Of a stretch of DNA of 64,000 bases, positions 1 to 11,481 are shown in pieces. A model generated the notes under the pieces. It saw nothing but the letters and a program-made list of their open reading frames with translations. It was not told the origin of the DNA and searched no databases. The translations under genes and the position numbers were made by a program. Origin of the DNA: Armillaria gallica (lineage: Eukaryota; Basidiomycota; Agaricomycetes; Agaricales; Physalacriaceae); assembly GCA_037576215.1 (NCBI GenBank), contig JBANDB010000006.1, positions 248,001 to 312,000 on the forward strand, given 5' to 3'. Every line of letters begins with the position of its first letter. Position 1 is the stretch's first letter.

Positions 1-116
1 GCGCCGACAAGATCACAACGAAGAATCTGGACTGGCAGACATTTTTGGGTGCCTTCGGTGTGGCTGCAGGTTACAGCACCCGTGTGCGAGTCGTAAAAAC
101 TGCTACTCTATCATGA
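1..116 (+). pseudogene. 2OG-oxygenase fragment, tandem copy A (truncated by window edge)
   Basis: This is the 3' part of the oxygenase fragment seen in full at 16603-16920 and 27978-28295. It matches the region before the catalytic micro-exon of the intact gene at 37569-39202, then runs out of frame and stops at a TGA where that gene has its Cys-Glu-Leu-Tyr-Lys stretch. No catalytic residues are present. The 5' part lies outside the window. Confidence 0.75.
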
Positions 117-2150
117 ACGTTCCTTCTACAATTTGTCGTACTCAGACCATGCTCGGCTAACCCAGAAACCATCAGGGATGCGCTGGTGCATGGCGGGTGA
201 CAAGGCCAATGGAGGTGCATATAACGACCATCGTTGCATCCACCCGTTTCGAGATATGAGTAGGGACTGTACTCGGGACCGTAGGAAAGTTTGACGCTGA
301 CGCCGTAATCGCTGCATTCATAGTCTTGAAGTTTAGCCGTTAGCTGATGGAAATAAGATTTGCGAATACTCCACGCACCTGCATAACTGAAGTCCACTTA
401 GCGCTACCCTACAAACAACTTCTTTCATTCACGCGTAATCGAGAGAAACGATCTCTTTAAAAAGTGCGTCAGGAAAAAAAGCAAGAGCTTGACTGAAAAA
501 CCTTACCTTTTCCTAATCAACTCGAACTCGCCGTGGCTAGTATCAGTCAGTAAACCACCGGCTTAAATCAAGTTTGCGCTTACCACCAGATTCACTAGAC
601 AGTGTCCGCTCAGATCTCTGGACGCCATATCCGCGCCTCGCCCATACTCAAAATTCGCTACCCTAATATGAAACGAGTTGGTAATGTCATTGCCGTCAGC
701 CCAAAAGACACCTTACCTTGCCTTCCTGCCGTTCACCAGGCTCTGCCTTTGATGCCATACATCCCGAGTTTGTGGTGGGTGAAATGTCGTCGCCGCCATC
801 TTTGCTTGCCTTCGGGACATATGCATGCCGCTGACAAGTCAGGAAGCAGAAGCATCTTGCGAGACGATCCACTGGTGTCATGGGAGAGTTTGCGCGTCGA
901 CAATGTGACAGTATTCGTAGTCTTGAAGCCTAGGCTGATAGTGATGACTAGTTAGCGATATCAAGGAGAGAGTGAGTAGCGTACACACCTGGCGAACACA
1001 GCGCCATCCAAACGTTGAATTAGGGCCGGATTCCGGCACACGTTTCTGGGAAGGAAGCTGCGCAGAAATTCGTAAGGAGGGAAGGGATGAGCTTTGATAA
1101 ACAGCTTACCTCGTTCTATCACTCCAGCAGCGTGTTGATCAAACTGGTATTCATAGTATTTTTGTCTTGAACTGAGAACGCGGGAGAAATCAAAGTCTTA
1201 AGGAATGGAGAGACCAACACGCTAGTGCGGGTATACCGTGGTCGTGAGCAAAAAGTCAAATCAAAAACTGATGGCGATCACGAGATCACACTCACCCTCA
1301 GCAAAGCGCCGACGAGGAGTTCAAAGTTAAAGAAAAACCCATCGATGGAACGTGCCACGACGAAGACAATCATCGATGTCTAGCGAGAAAATGAGTAGGA
1401 TGACGCAGGAGATGGAAAATGAGGAGGGAGGCCACGAAGAATAGGTGAATCATGTACTTACGAACCCGGCAGTCAACGATCAGTGTACTGGGAGATGGGG
1501 TTTGGGGCGAGGCGACGTCTACTGATCCGTGAGTACAGTCACTAAGTACTCAGTACTCATGAACCTTACGTTCCACGACTAACTTCTCTTTCCAGCGAAA
1601 ATTGTTGAAGGAGCACTCCGAGAGCAGACTCTAATCACTCAACATTTTGACGGCCAGCTGCTTTGAGGGACGCTTTCTTGGGTACCGATGCTGGACATGC
1701 AGCGCTCAACTTTGAAGAAAAGCAAAAGTAGACAACGAGAGTCATGGTCAAAATCACCTACCCGTACCCTTCATTTTTCTTCTTCCACGTATAATTGTCA
1801 ACTTTCAGCAAAAGTACACGGGATTGTATCTGCCGGACATTTTTCCTTTGTGTCATATGGTCTTATAATGTACCCTTGACGATAAATTAACTCCGAGTCG
1901 AAGTACAGGCCGCATACTCGTTCTCTTCTCAGTTGACAGTTGTCGCTTACCTTATACTCAGTGTTAGAGGATATCCGTACCGTATACTATTTCTTTATCT
2001 TTTATTGCTCGTTCCTACTTAATTTATATATCATACCGCACTCCTGTCCTTACTCGATCACTATATAGCTCAGCCGTCGATATCCTTGTACCTCAGTCGT
2101 TACACCTTCGCTGTGCCCGACTGACGTATACCTTACCGTCTCCAGTCTAT
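117..2150. other. Decayed unit sequence without a recognisable gene (copy A)
   Basis: Open frames exist on both strands (for example 71-397 on -, 602-955 on +), but the matching stretches of copies B and C contain frame breaks and stops, so none is supported as a gene. On the - strand, about 71-397 and about 700-960 look like diverged duplicates of each other. About 1690-1880 resembles a stretch at 53.4-53.5 kb (shared catatggtctt block). I recognise no family. Confidence 0.5.
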
Positions 2151-2384
2151 AACTTACTCACATTCACTCATAGATCCTTACTTATATCCTTTGTCTTTAC
2201 TCAGAATCTGAACAACGACCACCCTTAATACCAATACGCTTGAGCATCAATGTAACATGCTAGTCGTCTTGATGTTTACACGAGGCTTCCATAGCTCCTA
2301 ACACCACCATAGGCGAGATCGTTGAATCAGCTTGGGTGCCTTGATGCCATCTGCCACAATTATTGCTAGAACCACGACAACAAC

Positions 2385-2590
2385 GTGACAACGATAGCGA
2401 GCTACATAACGTGCACTACAGAGAAGTCCTTGAAACAAGAAACAATGCTGCTACGGTAGTACCTAGTCCTAACATTTGTAGCGTGAGACTATCACACGTG
2501 ATCGCGACGCGCATATTAATAAGTTTTGAACTTCGACATCAACCACTGCTCCTCCTCGATGCACTCAGGCTACGAAGACCGGACATTCGC
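2385..2590 (+). repeat. Dispersed copy of the promoter of the 37.6-kb 2OG-oxygenase gene
   Basis: This block matches 37383-37562 nearly base for base over long runs, including the shared stretches gatagcgagctacataacg and gactatcacacgtgatcgcg. The match ends just before the position of the start codon at 37569; after caggcta the two diverge. Only the upstream region was copied here, without coding sequence. Confidence 0.75.
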
Positions 2591-3789
2591 TGCCACTGCT
2601 AACAATGCATATGACACGCGACTAGGCAACTTATCCTCCATCATTTCCCAAGGACAATGGCAGTAATCAGCGAAGAGGACGGATGATCACGATGGAGTTA
2701 TCCTAACAGCCATAGCGGGCATCTCGGTGATGAATCACTATCAGGTGCTCCTCAATAATCGCGTCGCTCGGCCCTAGTCTATTCCTACAAATATCCCTTC
2801 CTGAGTACTTGGGTGAGGACAGCGCCGAGAGAGATCTCATAAGAGAAAGTGCCTCGTCTTCTGAGTTCGTAGCGCAGGATTCGAAACAACCATTACTTGA
2901 TACAGACATCAGATGGGCGCCAACATTGGTAGTAGCGTGCTCACCAAAGCATAGAGACCGTCTGTATACCTTTCAGGAGCTTGAACGTTCGTGGTAGAGG
3001 TGGATGGGCTGTGAGTTGATCTGGGAGATGTGCTGACATCCAACCGTTTTCCCAGGGTTTTCCTTATGCAACGCGCAGAGGCGTAGACACCGAGTACTTG
3101 AAGATACGAAGTTTCAACGTCTAATTTTTGCTTGAGGATAAGCCGCCGACGTATCACATGGATTAGAACCATGTTCGACGGAGGTAACCATCACTCCCTG
3201 CTACCCTTCTTGTAGGATAGCCGCCCGAATCAGAGCGACGCGCCAGTGTACGTTGGGCGACTGCAGGCAGGGATGAATGAAGCGACCGTTTGGGAAGAGA
3301 AAAGTAATCGTTGTCGTCTAGCTCGCATTCACTTTGAGTCGCAGTAGGAGAAACCAGTTGGAGGCCAGAGTAAGTAGATTGTCCACGAATTCCTGGCGAG
3401 TGAAAGAACGAGTCTCGTATGACAGAATTTTGGTTGAATATGTCTGTCGACCAGCTATAAAATATGTGGTTGATGTGGGATATTCGAGTTTCTCATGGCG
3501 GACAGTTAGTCGCCGTTTGGTTCTCATACGGATTTAGTTACGTGTTTACTTATTTCCGCGGGGATTTCGTAGTATATAAGCTAGTATATCTCGTAGTTAG
3601 TCCCCATGTCGCGTTTGCCACAGATGTAAACCCTTTTTGCCACTCACTTCGTTTGAGAACGGCCCCGCGATTCTAACAGTTGATAACCTCCAAGTCGTGG
3701 TCAACGCGGTGCAGTCCTGAGCTTGCCGGGTGCGCTCGAAAAGGGAGGTGTATCTGATTACCTCATACGGTTCCTTCTCATTCTACCAC

Positions 3790-4372
3790 TTCTTACGCAG
3801 AGCGGTCGCTTGCAAACATCATTGACTCCTCACCAAAAGGCCGCCTCCTCCGTGGGTTCTACAACGATATCCCTATTCCTCGCGGGCTTGTAAAGTTCAT
3901 GGCAAAGTGTCCTAAGCCTGCTGCTTACAAGACTTATTTAAATTTGCCTGTCCCCGCGCACCGTAAAGCATTCACTCGACTCCTTATGTCGGCTCACACG
4001 CTTGGGATTGAGGTTCTACGATGGAAGGAACGTTATCGCCCTTTCGTCCCTCGCCGATGGAGTCTCTGCCGCTTCTGCAGGGTCATGGTAGAGGATGAAC
4101 CTCACGCGTTGCTCGAATGCCGCGCTAACGACGGTCTTTCTCGTCGACGTCGTCGTTTCATTGAAGACATCACTGCGCTTATCCCAGAAATCACTGATCT
4201 CTGGTCCTCTCCCTGTTCCCTGATTGAACAGTTGTGGTTTCTGCTCAGGGTATCCGACATAGAGGCTTTGCTCGCAAAATTTATACATGATGTCTTTGCT
4301 ATTTACAACGACGTACCTGTTTATGTAGCGCCTTTAGCATTATGGGCAGATAGTCCTGCAATACAGGAGTAA
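3790..4372 (+). pseudogene. Non-LTR retrotransposon (LINE) C-terminal fragment
   Basis: An open frame from about 3790 to the stop at 4372 encodes a basic protein ending in the C-terminal zinc knuckle of LINE-type polymerases: Cys-x2-Cys followed by a Glu-Pro-His-x3-Leu-x-Cys motif (CRFCRVMVEDEPHALLEC, about 4066-4119), preceded by a Trp-Lys-Glu-Arg-Tyr/Arg-Arg-Trp-x-Leu block. No reverse-transcriptase catalytic motif lies upstream in any frame, so this is a 5'-truncated remnant. An (ACT)n run at about 4553-4574 may be the 3' tail typical of some LINEs. A stand-alone zinc-knuckle gene is possible but less likely. Confidence 0.6.
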
Positions 4373-4935
4373 TCCACATATGTATCTAAGTCCCTACGAA
4401 GTCATCCAACTCCGTGAGATGCGCTTGGTCCGGACAACCAATGCGATGTTCACAGCGGCAGGGGTTCTTCGTGGTCTGCGATGTTGCCTTGTTTGCCAAC
4501 AACGGCGCAGAAAACATTGGCTGTTCCCTTAACAGGGACCGCTTGCCAGTGCGACTACTACTACTACTACTACTTCTCTTCGACTCCTGAGCACATTGAC
4601 TATGACTTGGTTACACGCACTCCAGACCACAGACTGACATAACCCAAGAGCCTGCTATTCTGAAGTTCTGTCTGGCTGGAACCCATAGGCCGACAGCGGG
4701 AGTTTGAGCCTGGGGGAGGAGGCTTGGCAATGAAGACCCGTCGTAATTCTGACTCAGCGACTGGACACTCGTTTTGCCAAGGTTTTCAGAGGGAAGGATC
4801 TGCGGTGGGCGACCGATTCCGTAAAATAATGTCGGGATAAGATGTGGGGTGCACACCCGGAGAGGGTGCAGTAGGAAAGCGTAAGTTCAATTGAAGCTTG
4901 GCTTCCGTAGAGTTTGATCTCATTATTTTACAGTT

Positions 4936-4989
4936 GCATTCGCTACGTCGCGTCGCAATAAAAATCGGCTGGCGCGACGTAGCGAATGC
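4936..4989. repeat. Perfect 17-bp inverted repeat (hairpin)
   Basis: The arms 4936-4952 (gcattcgctacgtcgcg) and 4973-4989 are exact reverse complements separated by 20 nt. The stem is GC-rich and carries several CG steps. It lies inside the copy-A insert, between the LINE remnant and the poly(A)-polymerase pseudogene. It could be the end of a small foldback element or a transcribed hairpin. Confidence 0.85.
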
Positions 4990-5410
4990 GTGAGAGCAGG
5001 ACGGTTGCGAGAGAGGTTCTGACTAACCTGAAGGGACAGGCAAAGGATACGGTATGGAGTAGAAGGAATTGCATTGGGATGCGGTGAACGCGCTTATCGA
5101 CCTCAATCCACCCCGTCCTGCGACTAGTCCACTGAGTGCACTGCGACTAAATAAATCGTCAAATTCCTGCATTACAGATAGCGCCGCTCGTAATGTGCGA
5201 ATACCCTGGTGAATATGGCGAATTTAGGACCCCCACAGCTTTTGTGTTCTGGGGTTTATGGATATGTTCACAGTCGCGTAGGTGATACAGTGCGTATCCC
5301 AGTTTTCTTCATACAGGATTTAAAATCCTGACGAAGTGCTGCCCAGGTTAGACCCTGCTACTACCATCATGTTGTGTTGCCGCATAAAACACTCTACATA
5401 CCAGAGTGGA

Positions 5411-6400
5411 CTATGTTTTATCTGGCGATGATCTTGCGGTATACATTCGAAGAAGTGTGATTGTCGCCCGAAACATGACGGAGGTCGCCCCATAGGCGGG
5501 AACGTTGAAGCTAGACCGAGTGAGAAGCCCCTTCATGACAAACACTAAGGGCCTTGGTCGAGATGAGGGACATTTTCCGGGTATTTTGATCATTCCCATG
5601 ACATGTATGCTGTCAGTGTAGTTCACGTCAATGTCCACGATTAGCGAACCTGTCAGCTACTGAGAAGAATGTAAATGCGAGAGACGAGGTTATACACACC
5701 ATATTTTGGACATATAGTGAACCTCACAATGGGTACCTTGGCGTGAATCCGCATCTGGGCCGTTGGGCGTCGTCAACAGTCCGTTCGCGTCGGATTGGTC
5801 CCGCAGTCTGGACAGCAGCCTCTTGATGTCGTACGTTCTGCTATGCCGGCTAGGCCCAGTCCCCGGCAGAACAGTGAGCTCGAGAAAAGAAGGAACTCGA
5901 CGACGTACAGAACAAGTATACTAGTCAACTCAGTTATAACGCTCCAAAATAACCCAACGCGACCTCCCAGTAATAGCTGACAGCAATTTCAATGAAGTGA
6001 AAGACCTTCTCGCAGAAATGGACTTGTTCAAAGGTCGGTTCGGCATAGGAAGAGTGGATAATGATTTCCTTGTGGAGTCTGTCACCTGTGATCTAAATCA
6101 CGAAGGGAGCTGGGTTACACGAAAGCCGTCCACAGCGCGCAGAATTCTAGTATATGTGAGGCCGACGAGGTCATCACGTATGAACCTAGTTACATGGGAT
6201 GCCACGACGGTCATCTTCCTGAGTTGAGTTGTAGGATACGGCTCGTTCGTTGGGATTACTATATGGGACTCGGAGCATCGAGCATCGTGAAGATCAGGAA
6301 AAAGTAGCAAGTATGCTGTGGAGATGGTGGTGGTTTGTGATCGAGCCTCAAAAATCGTGAGAATTGTAAACACGGTCACGCTGATCTCAACCCACATCCA
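5411..6400 (-). pseudogene. Trf4/5-type poly(A) RNA polymerase pseudogene (copy 1)
   Basis: On the - strand, 5638-5411 encodes a stretch matching exon 4 of the intact gene at 59418-60901: an Asp-Ile-Asp-Val-Asn-x-Thr-Asp block, then MKGLLTRSSFNVPAYG. Pieces of exons 2-3 follow upstream at about 5700-5960 but are out of frame with internal stops. The flank at 6000-6360 matches 49230-49520 and the 5' flank of the intact gene near 59180-59260, so the promoter was copied with the gene. No intact reading frame remains. Confidence 0.75.
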
Positions 6401-6410
6401 CCTTCACAAC

Positions 6411-6716
6411 ATGGACGCCACCCCGCACATTATCTCTCCACGCCGAAAAGATGCCCTTGACGTCACGACAACAGCCAAGAAAGCAAAACACGCCAACTAA
6501 AATCGTGCGTCGCCATTGCCTATGCCGCAAAGACAGTCCTCTAATTCAATGCAAAGGTTTGAAGGCCCTGAATGGTTTCGTGGACGTTGTAAGAGAGAAA
6601 ACGGCTTCACGAGGCGCTTCCGGATGTTTTCTGTCGCTAATCCTGTCGAGGACACCGTCAAGACTAACGCGAAACACTGTTCAAAATGCTGCGCCGCGAC
6701 AGACTGCCTCCACTAA
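6411..6716 (+). pseudogene. PHD-finger-like fragment, frameshifted
   Basis: One frame reads a Cys-Leu-Cys-Arg-Lys ... Ile-Gln-Cys-Lys-Gly stretch (about 6451-6560). A second frame then continues Pro-Glu-Trp-Phe-Arg-Gly-Arg-Cys and later Cys-Ser-Lys-Cys-Cys. Together they follow the order of a PHD finger (Cys-x-Cys ... Cys-x2-Cys ... Trp-Phe-His-x2-Cys ... Cys-x2-Cys), with a frame change between and the expected His replaced by Arg. I read it as a decayed chromatin-reader fragment. The call rests on motif order only. Confidence 0.4.
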
Positions 6717-8519
6717 CGATATATGAGCACCCACTAATGAACTGAGAAGCTCTCGACAATCTGCCTCTGACCGGTTTCGCTTCAGTTGTCAAAGTTCAAG
6801 TTGGGCCATATCGGTGGCGAGAGATACATCAGGACGTCTTGCGGTCTTTGCAGTGCGTATCATCAACTTTGAGAGTCGATTTACATGCTAGACAACTTCA
6901 TGTAGAACCGGCCAGCTTCAAGGAGATGACATCGCGGGAAATAACCATCGTGCCAAAAAGCGGAGCCGTCTCGAGCTACACATGTAGAGATCACGATGCT
7001 GCATGTGTACCGACCACCTTCACGATTCCGTGCCGCCAGTTGCACATCAGAAGAATGTTACGGGTTGCGCTGCTATTCCCACAACCGTGTGGTATCAAGC
7101 CTATGCACAGGCCTTTCTGGTACTCGGCTCTTCTCTTGATTTAAGTAATCCTGATTTATTGACGATGTTGCTCTAGTGCCATGAATATCGACCTTAGGAC
7201 TGTTCAGGTCGCACAAATGGCTACATTAATTGTCTTTTACTATAAGGGATAATCCTAATCTGTTACAAAGCGTAAGAAAACTAATCAGAAGGCAGAGTCC
7301 GTGTCTCCCTTCGTATACCCGCAATATCAAGGAGTTTAGACACCCTAACCCGGGAAGTGTATCTCTGAGCATTGACCTTTTTGACACAGCCCCTCCAAAT
7401 GACACTTGACGCAGAATGAGTTGCACCCAAAGTTTATACAGCAACTTTCGTTCCGCGTCAAACGTGCTCTTTCTAGACACCTTCAAAGTTCTTGGAACGT
7501 GACACCGCTGAGCCTGTCGACCATCGCCTTTGAATCAGCAGTCCTTGGCACTCGTAATGCAGTACGAAACGCCAGCATTTATTGCTTTAATCGGGGACAC
7601 GGGACGAGCGGAAGCTCTGGCTCATTGAAATTTGACAATCTTCTCTTTTCGGGAAAGATCGCTTGGACAACGATCGACGATGGAATGTCCATCGCCGAGC
7701 CAAAGTGGTTAAATCGGCTCGGAAACAAGCGGTGTATCATTCCTCGTATCGCCACACAGGTTGTGTACGTACTCTCGATCTAACTTGGACTCCAACACTA
7801 ATCTCGAGGCTTGGCCCTTGAAATGTGCTTTACCCTGCATTTCATCGCGCGCACGCTTTCCCGACCTCACGTCGGTTTTTTCTTCTCTGAAATGCTTCGC
7901 CTTTCACTTGTGTATCGTAGCAGGGGAGTACGAAGCGGTATAAAGAGGGTCGCAAAAAGAAGGCTACATTCTCCAGACAGACTCTCTCCAGCCTCGTCTA
8001 CCTACTTCTGTCTGACATTCTCGCACTCGTCCATTTCGCTGGCCTCATCATCCCTGGCCTCTCCGCTAGCCAGCCAGAAGCAGGGAACACTACCATCCAA
8101 GAGAGGAACTACGACGGTTCCTTCGCTCCCTGGAAACTATCTTGGACCCGCTGTCCAACAATCGTCCCAGAGTATTGTCCTGCCTAGATGACGTGCGACT
8201 TCGTTATCTGATCCTGATTACCTTCGAATAGCCGGTCTGCGGATTCGAGTGCCCTTCCCAATGGTCCTACGACAAGTGCACCTGGGAGCTGTTCGTTGAC
8301 CGGTATGACCGGAAGGGCTAGAAGCTCGGCAAGCATGTCACGTTACGTTGACAAGGTGACCTATAAGATTGGTACGTGCGTTCTTTCGTGATCTAGGCGC
8401 TCTCGTTACTTACCTCCTACCGCAGACTGTGCTTGGTCAACGACATGCAACTCTTGCCAAGGTTTGTATTTGAAGCTCGTTCTCTTCGACCGTTCATCAA
8501 CAATGGGTTTTTTTTTTGT

Positions 8520-8960
8520 CTACACCCTCGAGGAAGCTGCGGAACAGTTCATCTGCGCCCTCTTCGAGGAGATCGTCAATATCGTAACCTGGGAGGATGA
8601 CTGGGTCGACGATTTGGCTTACTGTAGTTCTTCGTACTGCAACGTCAACTACTAGGCAACGGGATGATTACGACTTCGTTCGTTCGGACATGTATGATTT
8701 TTGGACTTTACGTGTAGGACTTTGTTCGTATATATTCGGTTGTGTCTCCGTGAGCGCCGAAATGTATTTTGACTTGGCTAAACTTACGAATGCCTTTTGA
8801 GTCCTGAAAACAGCCGTTTAAGTACGCCGTCCCGTTCATGGTGACGGGAATGCTGACAACTTTGCCTTTCTCAAGGGCACTCTTATTCAAGCGACAATTG
8901 AAAATCATCACATCTTTACTTGATGTAGCTCCCCAGTCCTCATTGGCCCCCAAAAGGATC
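8520..8960 (-). other. Putative exons of an unidentified gene (copy A)
   Basis: On the - strand, 8953-8790 encodes a frame that stays open in both tandem copies (B: about 20100-19935) and ends in a good splice donor here (gtaagt after the Gly-Ile codons near 8792); copy B has lost that donor (gcgagt). It reads Asp-Trp-Gly-Ala-Thr-Ser ... Asn-Gly-Thr-Ala-Tyr-Leu-Asn-Gly-Cys-Phe-Gln-Asp-Ser-Lys-Gly. A second candidate exon at about 8640-8525 is open in copy B (19797-19680, Tyr-Glu-Glu-Leu-Tyr ...) but has a TAA here. I cannot assign a family or a full model, and each copy carries one visible defect. Confidence 0.35.
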
Positions 8961-9755
8961 CTACAGAATGTTCGTCATTTTTTGATATCGAGTATCATAG
9001 ACGCCGCAGTCGATGAAGTGCTGATTCTTCTATGTTTCAAAATTGATTCATTTGGAAGAGCTGCAATGATGTATGGCTCTACTTACCAATAACCACAAAT
9101 ATTACTGGCCGCCATGACCCTCACGTACTATTACATTTCGTTCAGGGGACCTGTCGTTCTGGCTTTGAAGGCATGTAAAAATCTGTTTGGTCAGTCAGTA
9201 CAAAAATAGCGTTCATGTCCTTGGCATTGGCTGCACGCTTCGTTCTTGGCTCAAACCTTGGCCAGATTGGCATCGCATTCAGGGCTTTCTTGTATCCCGG
9301 CGTTCCTGGACCTTGTCCGGTTATCTATCTATCTTCGATCACTTGTGCTGATTGACCGCGATTTATAGGCTCATTTGTCTGGTTAATTGGAGTCGTAGCG
9401 CTCATTCGTTCGAAAGTCGACTTCTTTCACTGACCAAGTGCTTCTAAACGGTAAACCTGTAATAAACTCGAGGGGTGTTTAGTTCATAACTCCTTACCAG
9501 GGCGGTACTCCGTGCTTATTGACTTCGCAAATTCATCATCCAACACATCAGCAAATTTTTGCGGATTGATTTTGTACCCCATTGATCGATTACATTCATA
9601 ACGCGGATGACACAGATGAGGTACAGTGCTTCAATTTTGAGGTTCCTTATTGCTCTAAAGTCTCTATTATCTGTCTCATATATAACGAGCTGGTGGCTTG
9701 ATGATGAGAGGCTATACTCCCCTTCGATATTCACTTCGGAGTCACTGATACTGCC

Positions 9756-11029
9756 ATGACCGCTGCACCATATCCCGGTACTGCTATACCAGAGCTTACC
9801 GAAGACCAGATCAAAAGCATTTTTCTTGAACTGGACTACCAACTTCACTCGGTAATGCTAAATGCATTAACATGCGGTAAGAGTAATCAGTTTTATCCGC
9901 CGGTGGTAGTACACTAATCATTATGTTTTTCTTTGAAGGAATATACACCGGTGTAGTGGCTGTCACCTTATGGGCCGTTGGTTTATGCTTTTTGTTTCCT
10001 TTGACGTGCATCTCTCTGGTGTGCTATGACCAGCTTCGAGGGAAAAGCCACAGAATAACAGGAGACCATATTTTCTAGTGCTTACTATCCTGGTTTTGTA
10101 TCTTCTGGCGATTGTAGCCCTCTATGTCGAATGGTCAACTACCGTCTCAATGTTTATCACTAATAACAGAAGCTTTTGGATGGCATTCCAATGTACCGAT
10201 GGCACTCCCATTGCAGCATGGGTTATAGGTATCACCGCAATTCTGAGCACAATTCTTGCTGATGGTACGCTGGTATGGAATTGATTGTTCATTATGAGGG
10301 AGTTTTGCCTGATAAAGCTCTAGATATGGCGCTGCTGGACTGTCTGGGGCCGGTCATGGCGCGTTGCGCTCATTCCAATTCTTTGCACTACCTTGGCGGC
10401 GAGTATGTCATAATCTCAACAACCTTTTCAATGGCTCATCGAGTGTTAACGTAAACACAGTTAGCAGAGGGATCGTAAGTTATTATGACAGTATCGAAGA
10501 TACACCGCCCCGAGCCCTATACATGTTGAAAATTGTCAACTGGGCCGTGCTATATGTCTCACTGATACTGGCAACCCTGCTATGGTGTACGATTTTCATT
10601 ATTTATCGTATTCTGAAAGTGGGCGGTGTCACTGCAGGGATGCGTGCATATCATAGAGTGATAGAGCTGCTCGTAGAGTCTGCAGCTCTTTACTCAGTCG
10701 TGCTGGTCATTGTGTTAGTGCTGGAGGTTCGTAATGAGTTAGCCGGAGGTTATGTTCAAGAGGTGGCGGCCGCGGTAAGAGTGCATCTAACCCTTTTCAA
10801 CTTGATCATCGCTACAGCCTTTCTTCTAGGGAATTGTGCCACAATTTTGGTCGGCCGCATTGCAGCAGGACATGCGCGCCCAGACGACTCCTGGAGCGAA
10901 AGTACCAGGGCATCGTCTCTTCGATTCGGAAATCATTCAAGTTCCCAAAATGACGGTGCTGATCCTGGATGGGACACATCTTCACGCTTAGGACCAGACT
11001 TGGAAGGAGGCTCAGAGGGCAGTATGTAG
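9756..11029 (+). CDS. Seven-pass membrane protein, tandem copy A (frameshift, or retained intron)
   Basis: Exons by alignment with copy B: 9756-9876, 9939-9980, 10034-10272, 10324-10402, 10461-10780, 10830-11029. The protein has a short polar N-terminus, about seven hydrophobic segments, an IWRCW motif opening exon 4 and the family tail ILVGRIAAGHARPDDSW. Compared with copy B one base is missing just inside exon 6 (gccaca against gcctaca, near 10840), so the spliced message is out of frame. If the 49-nt last intron (10781-10829) is kept, the frame stays open to the normal stop and gains about 17 mostly hydrophobic residues. It is therefore either a pseudogene or a gene that has turned its intron into exon. 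The family's function is unknown to me; membrane location is inferred from hydrophobicity. Confidence 0.65.
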
Positions 11030-11481
11030 AGAAGACTGAGACTGATAGGAAATTTTCTCGATGATGGTTTCTCCTTCATTGCTTGACTTTCGTACTCGAG
11101 GTCCAGCGCATCACTTTGTACCGAGGTCCGATAACGAAAACATGTCCCTTGTATATCAGGGTAATCGACAAGTACAGAGCTTCGTTTAATTTTTGTCGCT
11201 GTCCGTCGACCGCCGACTCCGTATTGTGGCCCGCCTATAATGGATCCGTCCCATTTCGACCAAAAGTATAGCATCAAAATCTGAACAAAGCGTAAAAAAG
11301 GGTAAGAGATAGAGAGCGCCTGAACCACGCATGCCCGGTGGTGACTAAGTGGTACAACGGGATATCTTCGTCACCCAGCCTGCACGTATGCACCACATTC
11401 TCGTCAGATACTCAGAGCGGAAAGAACGAGTAGAGAAGAGGGAAAAGAGAAGAATCTACAGGGGAAGTAACCCCAGTACTG

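Larger units (their letters stand above)
2150..7980. other. Composite insert present in copy A only
   Basis: Copies A and B align up to about 2150/18950 and again from about 7985/19135. Copy B has only about 180 bp between these points, copy A about 5.8 kb. The insert is a mosaic: a block shared with 55.9 kb (2218-2290), a block shared with the APC15-like promoter (2334-2400), a block shared with the promoter of the intact 2OG gene (2385-2580), a LINE fragment, a hairpin, a poly(A)-polymerase pseudogene and a PHD-like fragment. From about 6840 to 7980 I see nothing recognisable. Confidence 0.75.

Noticed and set aside
3318..3676. Several overlapping short frames on both strands upstream of the LINE remnant
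   Set aside because: None contains reverse-transcriptase catalytic motifs or continues into the zinc-knuckle frame.
9516..9848. A 110-codon - strand frame, also present at 21302-21634
   Set aside because: It overlaps exon 1 of the 7-TM gene on the other strand and shows no family signature; conservation comes from the duplication.
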